The translations under genes were made by a program, and so were the position numbers. A model generated the notes under the pieces. The model saw only the letters and a program-made list of their open reading frames with translations, searched no databases and was not told where the DNA came from. From NCBI RefSeq assembly GCF_001310815.1, contig NZ_BAZK01000020.1:30936-94935 (forward strand): a DNA stretch of 64,000 nucleotides, given 5' to 3'. Positions 27,358 through 36,767 of the stretch are shown one piece after another (the stretch's first letter is position 1; each line of letters opens with the position of its first letter). This DNA is from Pseudovibrio denitrificans JCM 12308. Its GTDB lineage: Bacteria; Pseudomonadota; Alphaproteobacteria; Rhizobiales; Stappiaceae.

Positions 27358-29326
27358 TCACCCATCTGGTTCATCCGACCAGATCACCACGCCAAACGGC
27401 GGGATCTGCTCTCCTCCCACAAACGTCTTAACTGAGCTTCCAAGCTCGATCTTTCTGACTTTACTGGTGAAATTGAACGCAAACTTAAGATGCCCACGCT
27501 GTGTGATGCGTAAGCCCTCCTGCGCCCCGGCGTGAGGCTCCACACCAGCCCATTTCACCAGATACTCAGCGAGCTTCTTCTGAAACTCACCATCAAAATG
27601 CGCGGCGGCATAGATGCACTTCGCGTTACCAACTAAAGCCGGTTGGCCGTCACGATAGTCAGACTGGAAGTTAGCCAGAACAGTCTCTGAACTCTTCAGG
27701 CTTTCACGCCAGTTGGTGACTTCACCCAAATAGTCCTCAAAGAAGATCTGATCCTGATTGTAAGGTGGAAGGGACTCCACACGCACCACATCCAGATCAA
27801 TGAGAGTTTTGAAGCTGCCCGGCGGCAGTGGTTCAGCCACGTGCATATGTTTTGTTTTACTGCCCGTTCTTGGTCCCAGAAAAACTTTGGCTTCAGCCTC
27901 CTTCAGGCGTGACGCAAACTCGGGATCATCAATGATCACGTCAGGCAGGATGATCAGTTTATATCCTGTAAGGTCAGAGTGTGGGCCAATGATATCAATA
28001 TCAACGCCGAACTGAGAAAACGTTGCGTACCAGTCCATTGCCACTTTCGCGCTGGAGTAATCAGCTCCCTGAGGCAAAGTATGAGAAGCCCAACGAGACG
28101 GATAATCCAGCACGAGGGCCACCTGTGCCTTTTGTCTGGCTCCTGTTTCAGGTAGTGATGCGCATTCTTTCGCAACCTGAGCCACTTCCCAAAACGCTTG
28201 ATCAGGTTCATTGTTGGTCAACAGCAGGCCTGTATGGAACTGCTCCTGCGCGAACTTAGATTGGCGCCAACGGAAGTAACAGACAACATCAATGCCATGA
28301 GCATAGGCCAGCCATGTCCAGAGGCGGATCATGCCATCCTGCGGCGATTGATTGTGTCTTGCCCAGTTCACCGGCCCCGGCTGCTGCTCCATCACCCAAG
28401 CTTTTCCTTTGCCCACATGGCGATAAAGATCATGATTGAAAGCCGGTTGATCTGGTAGCCCTACCTTAAAAGGCGTGCTTTTTCAGTGTCATCCTTAGGA
28501 GCGTTGACCAGGGCACCCATGGGATAACTGTCCCAGGAGGCAAAGTCGATGTCATTGCCAACAGCGTAGTGATCGTAATCCGTGTTATGACCCATGAAGT
28601 TATGGGTAATAGGCGCATTGCCGACATGCTTTCGCAGCACATCCACCTGAGTGCGATTGAACAGCACCACCTGATCAGACGAGAAGCGATAGAAGTCCAG
28701 TAGATGGCTTGGGCTCGGCTCTTCAACGAGATTATTGGGTAACTCCACCTGCTCAAATGAGGTGTAATGCATACCCCAGAAGCACGTTCCCCACGCTTCG
28801 TTCAGGGCGTCGATCGAGCCATACTGCTGCTGGAGCCAGTGACTGAAAGCCTGTTTTGCTGCGGGTGAGTAGCTGTAGATCGTGTCGTGGTCGCCGTACT
28901 CGTTATCAATCTGCCAGGCTTTGACGTGTTGGTTCTTGCCATATCTCTTTGCAAAGGCTTCTGCAATTTTTGCTGCGTACTCAAGATAGATTGGGCTGGA
29001 GAAGCAGTAGTGGCGCCGCGCACCAAACTTGCGTGTCACTCCGTTTTCGTCAACCGGCAGAATTTCAGGATGCTTATCAATCAACCATCTGGGAGGCGCT
29101 GCTGTTGGTGTGCACATAACAACCTGCAAACCCGCTTCGCCGAGGATGTTGACGCTTTATCCAACCACGCCCAGTCAAACACGCCCTCTTCCCGCTCGAC
29201 AAGAGCCCATGAGAACTCCGCAACGCGCACCCATGTGAGTCCCAACTCAACCATCCTACGCGCATCATCCGCCCATAGCTCCTCTGGCCATTGCTCCGGA
29301 TAATAGCAAGTCCCCAACTCCAACAT
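27358..29326 (-). pseudogene. GH42 beta-galactosidase, two frameshifts
   Basis: The gene encodes a GH42 beta-galactosidase of about 656 residues in three frames. The first part starts MLELGTCYYPEQWPEELW. The second holds CTPTAAPPRWL and the acid/base motif WQIDNEYGDHD. The third holds VMEQQPGPVNW with the nucleophile glutamate. One lost G near 29152 breaks the first join (restored as DKAVNILGEAGLQ). One lost T near 28470 breaks the second (ARLFKVGLPDQPAFNHD). Everything else is intact, so errors in the sequence are likely. It heads the LacI-controlled operon, behind an operator at 29420. Confidence 0.88.
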
Positions 29327-29419
29327 CCAACACGCCCCAACTCATTCACCTGGCACTCGCTGAATGACCTTGCGAGAATCACTCAACACCTGAGATATAT
29401 CAGAGAGTCAGATAAAATA

Positions 29420-29429
29420 TAAACGTTTA
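29420..29429. promoter_or_regulatory. LacI-type operator upstream of the beta-galactosidase
   Basis: The palindrome TAAACGTTTA is repeated here inside AAAATATAAACGTTTAAT, the same 18-base block as at 27304-27321. It lies 94 bases upstream of the beta-galactosidase start. Matching copies before two genes of one operon that also encodes a LacI protein make a strong case for an operator pair. Confidence 0.72.
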
Positions 29430-29434
29430 ATTTT

Positions 29435-29957
29435 TGAATTGGGGAAAGTGTAGACACGGAGAGCAGGAAACAACGAACTAAATTCACATTATATGTAGGC
29501 ACACATTGTTTCCCGTCCTTCGGGCGCTACAAAATGAAATCTTTGGCGCCTTTTCTTTTCTTGCGCGCCCTTGAATGAAGCCTCACATGGACTAGCCGAC
29601 CTCACGTCTGTCAGGAGCACTTATGAAGCCGATTGCTCGCATGGAAACTCAATATTTCGCATGCACGTAAAACTGGAGTGCTGGGTGTAAGAATCACACT
29701 AGTGTGAAACACGGCTTTTCTTATGATTACTGAGTCTCACGGCAAACCAGTCCATTAATATCAATATTTTCAATATGTTATTTGTCTCTATCTTCATGTG
29801 CAGGTGATGTGCCAGTGTTTTTGGTTTCGTGGCATGGTTGTTGTCCACTGCATGGAAAAGAGGGTTGAGACGTTCTGTCGCAAGTTTGCTGGAATGGGGA
29901 GTTTTCTGCGATTTTGGGAGGTGTGATGTTTCAGAAAGGGGCTCTAAGTTTTCTTGC
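29435..29957. other. Intergenic region before nirS, no supported gene
   Basis: This AT-rich stretch separates the divergent beta-galactosidase operon and nirS. A 90-codon minus-strand frame at 29699-29971 has no recognisable domain, a biased lysine/histidine/asparagine composition and no good ribosome site, so it is not called. The stretch probably holds both promoters. Confidence 0.5.
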
Positions 29958-29971
29958 TTAACATTAGTCAA
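29958..29971 (+). promoter_or_regulatory. Candidate CRP/FNR-type (Nnr/Dnr) box upstream of nirS
   Basis: TTAACATTAGTCAA resembles the TTGAC-N4-GTCAA dyad bound by nitric-oxide or oxygen-responsive CRP/FNR regulators, with one mismatch in the left half. It ends 59 bases before the nirS start. The nnrS region has TTAATAATAGTCAA followed by the same AGGA-type bases, so the two form a shared motif in this window. Confidence 0.55.
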
Positions 29972-30030
29972 GGAGCGTGACGGCTGATCAATTCACTGTG
30001 ACATGGTCTCACCAGCATTGGAGTTTGAGA

Positions 30031-31703
30031 ATGTTACAAAAAAAGAGACGTGGGTCAGGTTACGCGTTAGCGGCCGGCTTTGCGATGCTGCTCGGTAGTG
30101 CAGCTGCGCCCGCCTTTGCAGAAGGTCCGACACTGAGCGAAGAAGCTTTTGAGCGCTCTAAGCAGCTCTATTTTGAGCAGTGCGCAGGTTGTCACGGCGT
30201 TCTCCGTAAGGGTGCAACAGGTAAAAACCTGGAGCCTCATTGGAAGAAAACGGGCAAAGACGGCACCGTGACTGAAGGTGGTACCCTTCAGCTGGGTCAG
30301 GAACGCCTTGAGAAGATCATTGCCTGGGGCACCGAAGGGGGCATGAACAACTTCTCGGAAATTCTGACCGAGCAAGAAATCAAGGACATGGCGACCTACA
30401 TTATGTTGGAACCGCCAAAGCCGCCTGAAATGTCGCTCACCCAGATGAAGCAGACCCGCAAGGTTTATGTAGAGGAAAAAGACTACCCTACAAAGCCTAT
30501 GCACGGCCGCAACTGGGAAAACTTCTTCGTCGTCATCGAGCGTGACGCTGGTAAAGTGGCTGTCATCGACGGCGACACCAAAGAAGTTCTGGTCCACATT
30601 CCAACCGGTTATGCGGTGCACGTGATCAAAGCATCTGAGCACCATAAACTGGAAGAACCAGAGCAGCCAGGTCGCTTCTGGTACACCATGGGCCGTGACG
30701 GTAAGATGACCAAGATCGACCTCTGGCAGACCCCAGACAAGATGCTTGTTTCTGAAGTTACTGTTGCGTACGACGCTCGCGACGTTGCGATTTCCGGTGA
30801 CGGCAAATACGTAATTGGTGGTGCTTACTGGCCTCCACACTTCGCTATTGTTGACGCTGTAACCATGGAACCTCTGAAAGTGGTTTCCACCCGCGGTTAC
30901 AACACTGACGGTGACTATGTAGAAGAAAGCCGCGTTGCTGCTATCTACACCACACCTAATGAGCCAACATGGCTGGTTGCAGTTAAAGAACTTGGCCAGA
31001 TGTGGCAGGTTGATTACACCGATATCGATAACCTTCGTATCGAAAAAATCGACTCCGCTAAGTTCCTGCACGATGGCTTCTTCGATCCAACAGGTCGTTA
31101 CTTCCAGATCGCTGCAAACGCATCGAACAAAATGGTTGTAGTGGACACCAAAGATCGCAAGCTTGAAGCTATGATCGACGTTGCTGCTCTTCCACACCCA
31201 GGTCCAGGTGCTAACTGGAACGATCCTAAGTGTGGTCCTGTTGCAGGTACAACCCACCTCGGCGTAGGTACTGTATCTGTATGGGGTAACGATCCAGCAG
31301 GCCGTCCAGATGAAGCTTGGAAGAAGTGTTACGAAGTTGAAACAGATGGCCCAGGCCTCTTCATCCGTACACACCCTAACTCCAAGTACGTATGGGCTGA
31401 CCAGACCAAACACCCAGATCCTGAAATTCAGCAGGCTGTTCAGGTGATCTCGAAAGAAACCGGTGAGATTGTGAAAACAATCACCATCACCGAAACAGAA
31501 GCAATGCCGCTGTTCACTTCGAGTTCAACGCAGATGGTACTGAAGTTTGGGTATCCAACTGGAACATGGGCGACTCTCTGGAGCCAAACGGTGAAATCGT
31601 TGTCTTCGATGCTGAAACACTCGAAGAGAAAACCCGGATTAAGGGCCTTTACGCTCCAACCGGTAAGTTCAACGTTTACATCCGTTCGAACCACGTAACT
31701 TAA
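30031..31703 (+). pseudogene. nirS: Cytochrome cd1 nitrite reductase, frameshifted near the C-terminus
   Basis: NirS reduces nitrite to nitric oxide in the periplasm. A twin-basic signal region (MLQKKRRGSGYALAAGF) ends at AFA. A cytochrome c domain with CAGCH follows near residue 52, then the eight-bladed haem d1 propeller. The frame is normal to TITITETEA and then breaks near 31500. Adding one base gives AAVHFEFNADGTEVWVSNWN and the proper end YIRSNHVT, restoring 557 residues. The start is the ATG behind GGAGTTTGAG; an upstream in-frame GTG is rejected since it would bury the signal peptide. Confidence 0.93.
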
Positions 31704-31726
31704 TAAGATCTAATGATCTTTTGGAG

Positions 31727-31756
31727 GGGCGGGCGCCACGCCCGCCCTTCTTTTTT
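31727..31756 (+). terminator. Rho-independent terminator after nirS
   Basis: GGGCGGGCG and CGCCCGCCC form nine perfect pairs around a CCA loop, followed by TTCTTTTTT. It lies 23 bases beyond the restored nirS stop, so nirS can be transcribed alone or with reduced read-through. Confidence 0.92.
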
Positions 31757-31886
31757 ATCAGCGGTATCGAGACTGAACGGCTGCGTACCAGCCGGAGATG
31801 ACGGATTTGCTCCCCGTATCTTGAAAGCCGACCGCATACGACCCGGCAAGGATGGGTCGACAGAAAATCCAAAATGGAGCCTGGAA

Positions 31887-33672
31887 ATGACCCAGTCCAA
31901 CGATACGGAAAAGAAAAAGCCGATCTGGCGCAGGTATTTCCTATGGGGAATGCCGGTAGGTGGCCTTCTGGCGGCCTTTGTCGTCGGCATTATCTTCTGG
32001 GGTGGTTTCAACACCGCCATGGAAGCGACAAACACAAAAGAATTTTGCGTCTCGTGCCATGAGATGAATGACTTTGTCTATCAGGAATACCAGGCACGAT
32101 CCACGACGTAAACCGGTCCGGCGTCGGTGCAGTTTGTTCAGACTGTCACGTGCCGAAAGACTGGACCCACAAGATCATCCGCAAGATCAAAGCCTCCAAA
32201 GAAGTTTGGGGCAAGCTCGTGGGAACGATCAACACGCGTGAGAAGTTCGAGAACAAACGTCTGCATCTTGCCAAGAACGAATGGGAGCGGATGAAAGCGA
32301 CGGATTCCCGTGAATGCCGTAACTGTCATGATTTTGAATCCATGATGCCGGAATTCCAGAAGCCGCGCGCGCGTCAGCAGCACCTGAATGCAATGAAGAC
32401 AGGCCAGACCTGTATCGATTGCCACAAGGGTATTGCGCACTCCAACGTTCGTGATCGTGCATCTGACGAATATCTCGAAATGATCGAGGCACCGAACCAC
32501 AACTTCGTTCGCGAGATTCCTAAAGATACATGGAAAGCCTCGCTCGGATCGAAGCGAAGGAAGCTGCTGAAGCAGAATCTGCAAGTGCTGCGAAGAAAGC
32601 ACAGCAGGAAGCTATGCAGGCGCAGATCGCAGCTGCAGTCGACGCGGCTGTTGCTGAAGAACGCGCAAAAGCTTCCGGTGAAGCAAGTGCGGCTGATGCT
32701 GGCGATACAGTTGGTGCAAACATCGACTGGAGCGGCGTGAACAGCGTGGATATGACCCTGTTCTATCCTGGTCAGGCTTCCTTCGAGTTCGTTCAGAACG
32801 GTAAGCAGCACGGTGGTGCTCGTCCGCTGACAAAGGGTGGTGACCAGTGCACAACCTGTCACGCGAAAGAGCTGGAAAACATCGGTAACAAGATCGTCAA
32901 GGGCACTGAAAACACTGAACCTACGCCAATCCCTGGCAAGCGCGGTGTGATCAATGCGACGATGCAGGCTGCTCATGATGGCGAGAACGTCTACTTCCGT
33001 CTGCAATGGCCAGATGCACCTCATGCACCTGCACCATTCGTTGACGGCGGCAAGATGGATCCGGAGAACCAGATCAAGGTTGCCATGATGATCACCGGTA
33101 CTGGCATCAAGATGGGTGAACAGGTTGGTTGCTGGGCAACATGCCACGCAGACAACACCTACATGCCATTTGATCCGGGCCCAGAAGCAATCGCTGCTTC
33201 CGGTGATGTTGCTGAACTGCTGAAGGCGAAAGAATCCATCCAGAAGTACCTGAGCGAAACCCGTACGAAGATCGAAATCAAAGGTCGCCGCGGTAAAGCA
33301 CAGGGTGGTTGGAACAAGCTGAAGTCTGCTGAAGAAATTGACCAGCTGCTGGCTGACGGTACCTTCATGGATCTGATGCGCGTCTATGCTGACGGTTCTG
33401 CGACCAATGGTTACCTGCTTGAGCGTCGTGTTCAGAACGACGGTGACATCGCAGCGTCTGCCAAGCTCTCCGCTGGCATGTGGACTGTGGTCTTCTCCCG
33501 TCCGCTGACAAGCGACAAGCCTGGCGATGTGCCACTGGAAGCAGGCAAGACCTATACAGTTGGCTTTGCGATCCACGATGACTTTTCATCCGCACGTTTC
33601 CACCACGTGACGCTGAACACCAGTTTGGCATTGGATGACGAAACTGCCCAAATCAATGTGGTAGGACGCTAA
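31887..33672 (+). pseudogene. NapC/NirT multihaem cytochrome fused to an ethylbenzene-dehydrogenase-like haem domain, two frameshifts
   Basis: The first part is a NapC/NirT quinol dehydrogenase: a membrane anchor (YFLWGMPVGGLLAAFVVG) and four CxxCH sites (CVSCH, CSDCH, CRNCH, CIDCH). It should pass electrons from quinol to periplasmic reductases such as NirS. An alanine/glutamate-rich helical linker follows. Then comes a domain like the EB_dh haem-binding family, with CTTCH and CWATCH. Single-base losses near 32093 (restored as QGTIHDVNRSG) and 32535-32553 shift the frame each time in the same direction. Restored length is 595 residues. The linker runs on without a natural stop, so a fusion is favoured over two genes. 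Confidence 0.8.
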
Positions 33673-33681
33673 AACACACAA

Positions 33682-33711
33682 AGGGTGGCCGAGCAATTGG
33701 CCACCTTTTTT
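33682..33711 (+). terminator. Rho-independent terminator after the NapC/NirT fusion
   Basis: GGTGGCC and GGCCACC pair around GAGCAATT and are followed by TTTTTT, 10 bases after the stop codon. Confidence 0.9.
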
Positions 33712-33883
33712 CTTGGAGGCGCGGGCCTCCGCCAGGATTTCGTTTTTACGTATCTTTGTCCGAAAGCCGTCTTCCGCTTTTCAGAGATATTCTAAGCTGC
33801 AAAGCTTGCTCTAAGTTTTTCCAAGTGTATCCTTGTCGATAATACCTAGATTATTTTGGATATGCATTTGAGAGGGGCGCCTC

Positions 33884-34303
33884 ATGTACTCAAGACTTCT
33901 TCAAGGTTCCGCTGTCGCAATGGGTTTGCTGATGATGACACCAGCGATGGCCGAGGACGACAAAGCTGCTGAGCTCTGCGCGAAAGCAGAAGCGCGCTAT
34001 GTCGATATGTTCGGGCATCCTTCTGCTGAAGCTGAGGGCGTGACTGTCGTGACCATGTACAAGTATCGCTTTTGCCCTGAAAAGCTGACAGTGCCTGTTG
34101 GAACGACTGTGCGCTGGGTGAACGTGGACAAGCGCACCAGCCATACTGTTCATTTGAACGAAGCAGGTGAGAAAGAGTCTGACCGGCTGTTTCCGGAAGA
34201 AAACTTCGAGTTCACATTCCTAAGTGCCGGCTCTCAGCAATATCTGTGTGGCCCACACTGGGAAACGCAGAAGATGATCGGCATGGTGACCGTCACTCCC
34301 TAG
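33884..34303 (+). CDS. Periplasmic cupredoxin (plastocyanin-like)
   Basis: The 139-residue protein has a signal peptide (MYSRLLQGSAVAMGLLMMTP, cleaved after AMA) and one cupredoxin domain. Type-1 copper ligands are visible: His87 or His90 in SHTVH, then Cys122, His125 and Met131 or Met134 in CGPHWETQKMIGM. Blue-copper proteins of this kind shuttle electrons to periplasmic reductases. Between the NapC/NirT protein and a nirN-like gene it is a likely electron donor to NirS, which is an inference. The start is behind GAGGGG. No CRP/FNR-type box was found directly upstream. Confidence 0.88.
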   Translation: MYSRLLQGSAVAMGLLMMTPAMAEDDKAAELCAKAEARYVDMFGHPSAEAEGVTVVTMYKYRFCPEKLTVPVGTTVRWVNVDKRTSHTVHLNEAGEKESDRLFPEENFEFTFLSAGSQQYLCGPHWETQKMIGMVTVTP

Positions 34304-34337
34304 TGTAGACTGCACTCCAAATTTCTGAGTTAATTCA

Positions 34338-35849
34338 ATGATCAGGCTCCTTGTTTCTCTTGGGTCGGCTGTTCTTACAGCATCTGCTTGCCTTGCTGAC
34401 CCTGCTGCTCTTTATCAAAAGCATTGTGTTGAATGCCACGGAGAGAACCGTTTGGGCCTGATCGGTCCGGCTCTGCTTCCTGAAACTCTGGGCAGTCTGC
34501 GTGGCACAGCGCTTCAGGATACGATCAGGAGCGGGCGGGAAGCGACTGAGATGCCGTCTTTCCGCGATGTGTTGAATGACCAGCAGATCGACGAGCTCAG
34601 CGCCTATTTGAAAACTCCACAGGACGGCGACCTGTTTGGGGGATGGAGCAGATTTCAGCGAGCCTGATTAAAAACGACGACTATGAACCGGTCAAAAAAG
34701 CGCTCTGGTCGGCAGATCCGCTGAATGTGACGCTGGTGGTTGAGACTTCAGATCACTCTGTCAGCGTTCTGGATGGAGACAGTTTTGAGGTTATGACACG
34801 CTTCAAGACGCCGTTTGGTACGCGCGGACAGCCCAAGTTCTCACCGGATGGGCGTTACGTCTACATCATGTCCCGTGACGGCTGGATTCAGAAGTTTGAT
34901 CTTTACGCGCTGCAGGAGGTCGGCCGTGTTCGTGCAGGCCTGAACAGCCGGAACATCATGCTGAGCCATGACGGCAAGTGGATTGCTGTGGCCAACTACC
35001 TGCCCAATACGTTTGCAATCCTCTCCGCAGATGATCTGAGCCCACAAAAGGTGGAGCACGTGAAAGGCAAGGATGGTTCGCCGAGCCGTGTCTCGGCTGT
35101 TTACCTCGCTGCCAAGCGCAAGAGCTTTGTGTTGGCCCTGAAAGACACGCCCTCCATCTGGGAAGTGTTTTACGGTCCCAATCCACCCCACTATGGCTTT
35201 GCACATGACTGGCGCGTGGAAGGACCAGCCCCCAACAAGGATCCGTTTCCGCTCCGCACCATCACAGTCAAAAGCCTCGTTGAAGATTTCTATCTCGACC
35301 CGACTGATGAATATGTGATGGGGCTTCGCCGAGCGGTACAGGCGGACAGGTGGTTGATCTGGTGATCGGCCACAAGATCGCAGATCTGGATCTGACAGGC
35401 ATGCCGCATCTGGGTTCTGGTTCCACATGGAAGATGGGCGAGCGCACAGTCATGGCAACCCCTCATCTGAGAGAGCCTCTCGTTTCTATCGTTGATATGA
35501 AAACATGGGAGACCCTCAAGCAAATCGAGATGCTCGGGTCAGGCTTCTTTACCCGCACACATGAGAACTCCCCTTATCTCTGGTGGATGTTTTCTTTGGC
35601 CCACACAAAGACGCCATTCAGATCATCGACAAACAGACCCTTGAGATCGTAAAGACCTTGCGCCCTCAAAAAGGCGCCCGCGCTGCCCATGTTGAGTTCA
35701 CACAGGATGGCAAGCACGCGCTGGTTTCCATCTGGGAAGAGGATGGTGCTGTTGTCATCTATGACGCCAAGACACTGGAAGAAGTCGACCGCCTGCCAAT
35801 GAAAAAACCACGTGGGAAATACAATGTCGGCAACCGGATTGAGAAGTAG
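34338..35849 (+). pseudogene. nirN: NirN-like cytochrome c / haem d1 protein, three frameshifts
   Basis: A signal peptide (to SACLA) and a cytochrome c domain with CVECH precede a haem d1-type propeller (SDHSVSVLDGDSFE, FSPDGRYVYIMSRDGW, MLSHDGKWIAVANY). This domain order and the restored 504 residues match NirN, the d1-biogenesis relative of NirS; NirF lacks the cytochrome domain. The frame shifts three times the same way, each explained by one lost G: near 34640 (a G run), near 35319 (restored as MGASPSGTGGQVVDL), and near 35582 (LWVDVFFGPHKDAIQI). It lies 34 bases after the cupredoxin gene. Confidence 0.82.
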
Positions 35850-36767
35850 GGGGAAGCGGGGAAGTTATAGGTTGTGGCTGATGACCTTTAGCTGGCATTG
35901 ACCCTGATATGGTATTCGAGCCTTCTTAGCTTGTTCTTAACCGCAGGTCGATTTCACATCTGAAACCTTTGTGGGGCTCCTCGTTAGCCGTGCTATGGAA
36001 ACAATGAGTCTCCATGCGGACAAAGCTGCCGTTCACTACGACGCAGAAAACTTCGATCAGTAACGGCTAACGCCTTGGACCTACATCGGACATTCGGGTA
36101 TTTCTATCTAGGGTTGTTGCTATGTTCAAGACGATTTTCGAGTACCCGAGCTCGCAGTACTTCGTTGTGTTATGTGATCACTCGTGCAGGACGCAATGCA
36201 ATCACTAGATAGCTCAACGAAATGAGTTCGGACTGAAAATCTCTCAATTAGGTTCAATCCACGCCTCGTGAAAAGGTGCTCTCACTTACTTATAACAAGC
36301 TGTTTTATTGGAGGAAATAAGCCTTGTTGCTCGAACCTCCTTGAACTGAGATTGCTCAACACTTTCTCATACCATTTGGTATAATGAAGTTACATGGAGT
36401 AAACCGCGTAAGAAATCCTTGAGAACTTGGTCGGGGCTTACAACTTCTCAAGCTCACAAGTTGATGCTGTTTCGGGCGCCGCATGAGATGTTGTCTCATG
36501 ATGACAGCTTCTTATCCGAAACGTTAACCGACTTCAGCAGCTGCTTGTTTGACGCGTGCAGCCGAGTAACCTAGTTCTTTGGTCACAGGTTCTCCGCTTT
36601 CAGCTCATTAAACTCTTCAGCTACTTGCTGGTAGTTGCCGCGTAGAGCGCTGCAAAGCTTAACGAGGTATACTTAAGACACTTGGCTGTTCAACAACTCG
36701 CTTCTTGACAAAGATGAAGAACCTTACCTAGCGTTGTGCCATAGACGTTGCAAACTAGGAGGCTGCG
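35850..36767. other. Gene-poor region after the nir cluster
   Basis: No gene is supported in this 918-base stretch. It holds two short inverted repeats: ATACCATTTGGTAT at 36369-36382, and CATGAGA/TCTCATG at 36482-36500. On the minus strand at about 36510-36660 two short frames read like broken coding text (for example VTKELGYSAARVKQAAAEVG before a stop). They may be the remains of a lost gene, but the family is not recognised. Confidence 0.4.

Noticed and set aside
29699..29971. 90-codon minus-strand frame in the gap before nirS
   Set aside because: No ribosome site, no recognisable domain, skewed composition, and it overlaps the likely nirS promoter and regulator box.
30067..31413. Long open frame of about 450 codons antisense to nirS
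   Set aside because: It is the mirror of the conserved nirS coding sequence; its phenylalanine/histidine/cysteine-rich text matches no protein pattern.
32374..33576. Long antisense frame opposite the NapC/NirT fusion
   Set aside because: A shadow of the haem protein gene with no domain and no start signal.
34338..34667. A separate short cytochrome c gene (NirC) followed by nirF
   Set aside because: The frame offset is the same single-base loss seen elsewhere, no ribosome site starts the next part, and the joined length fits NirN.
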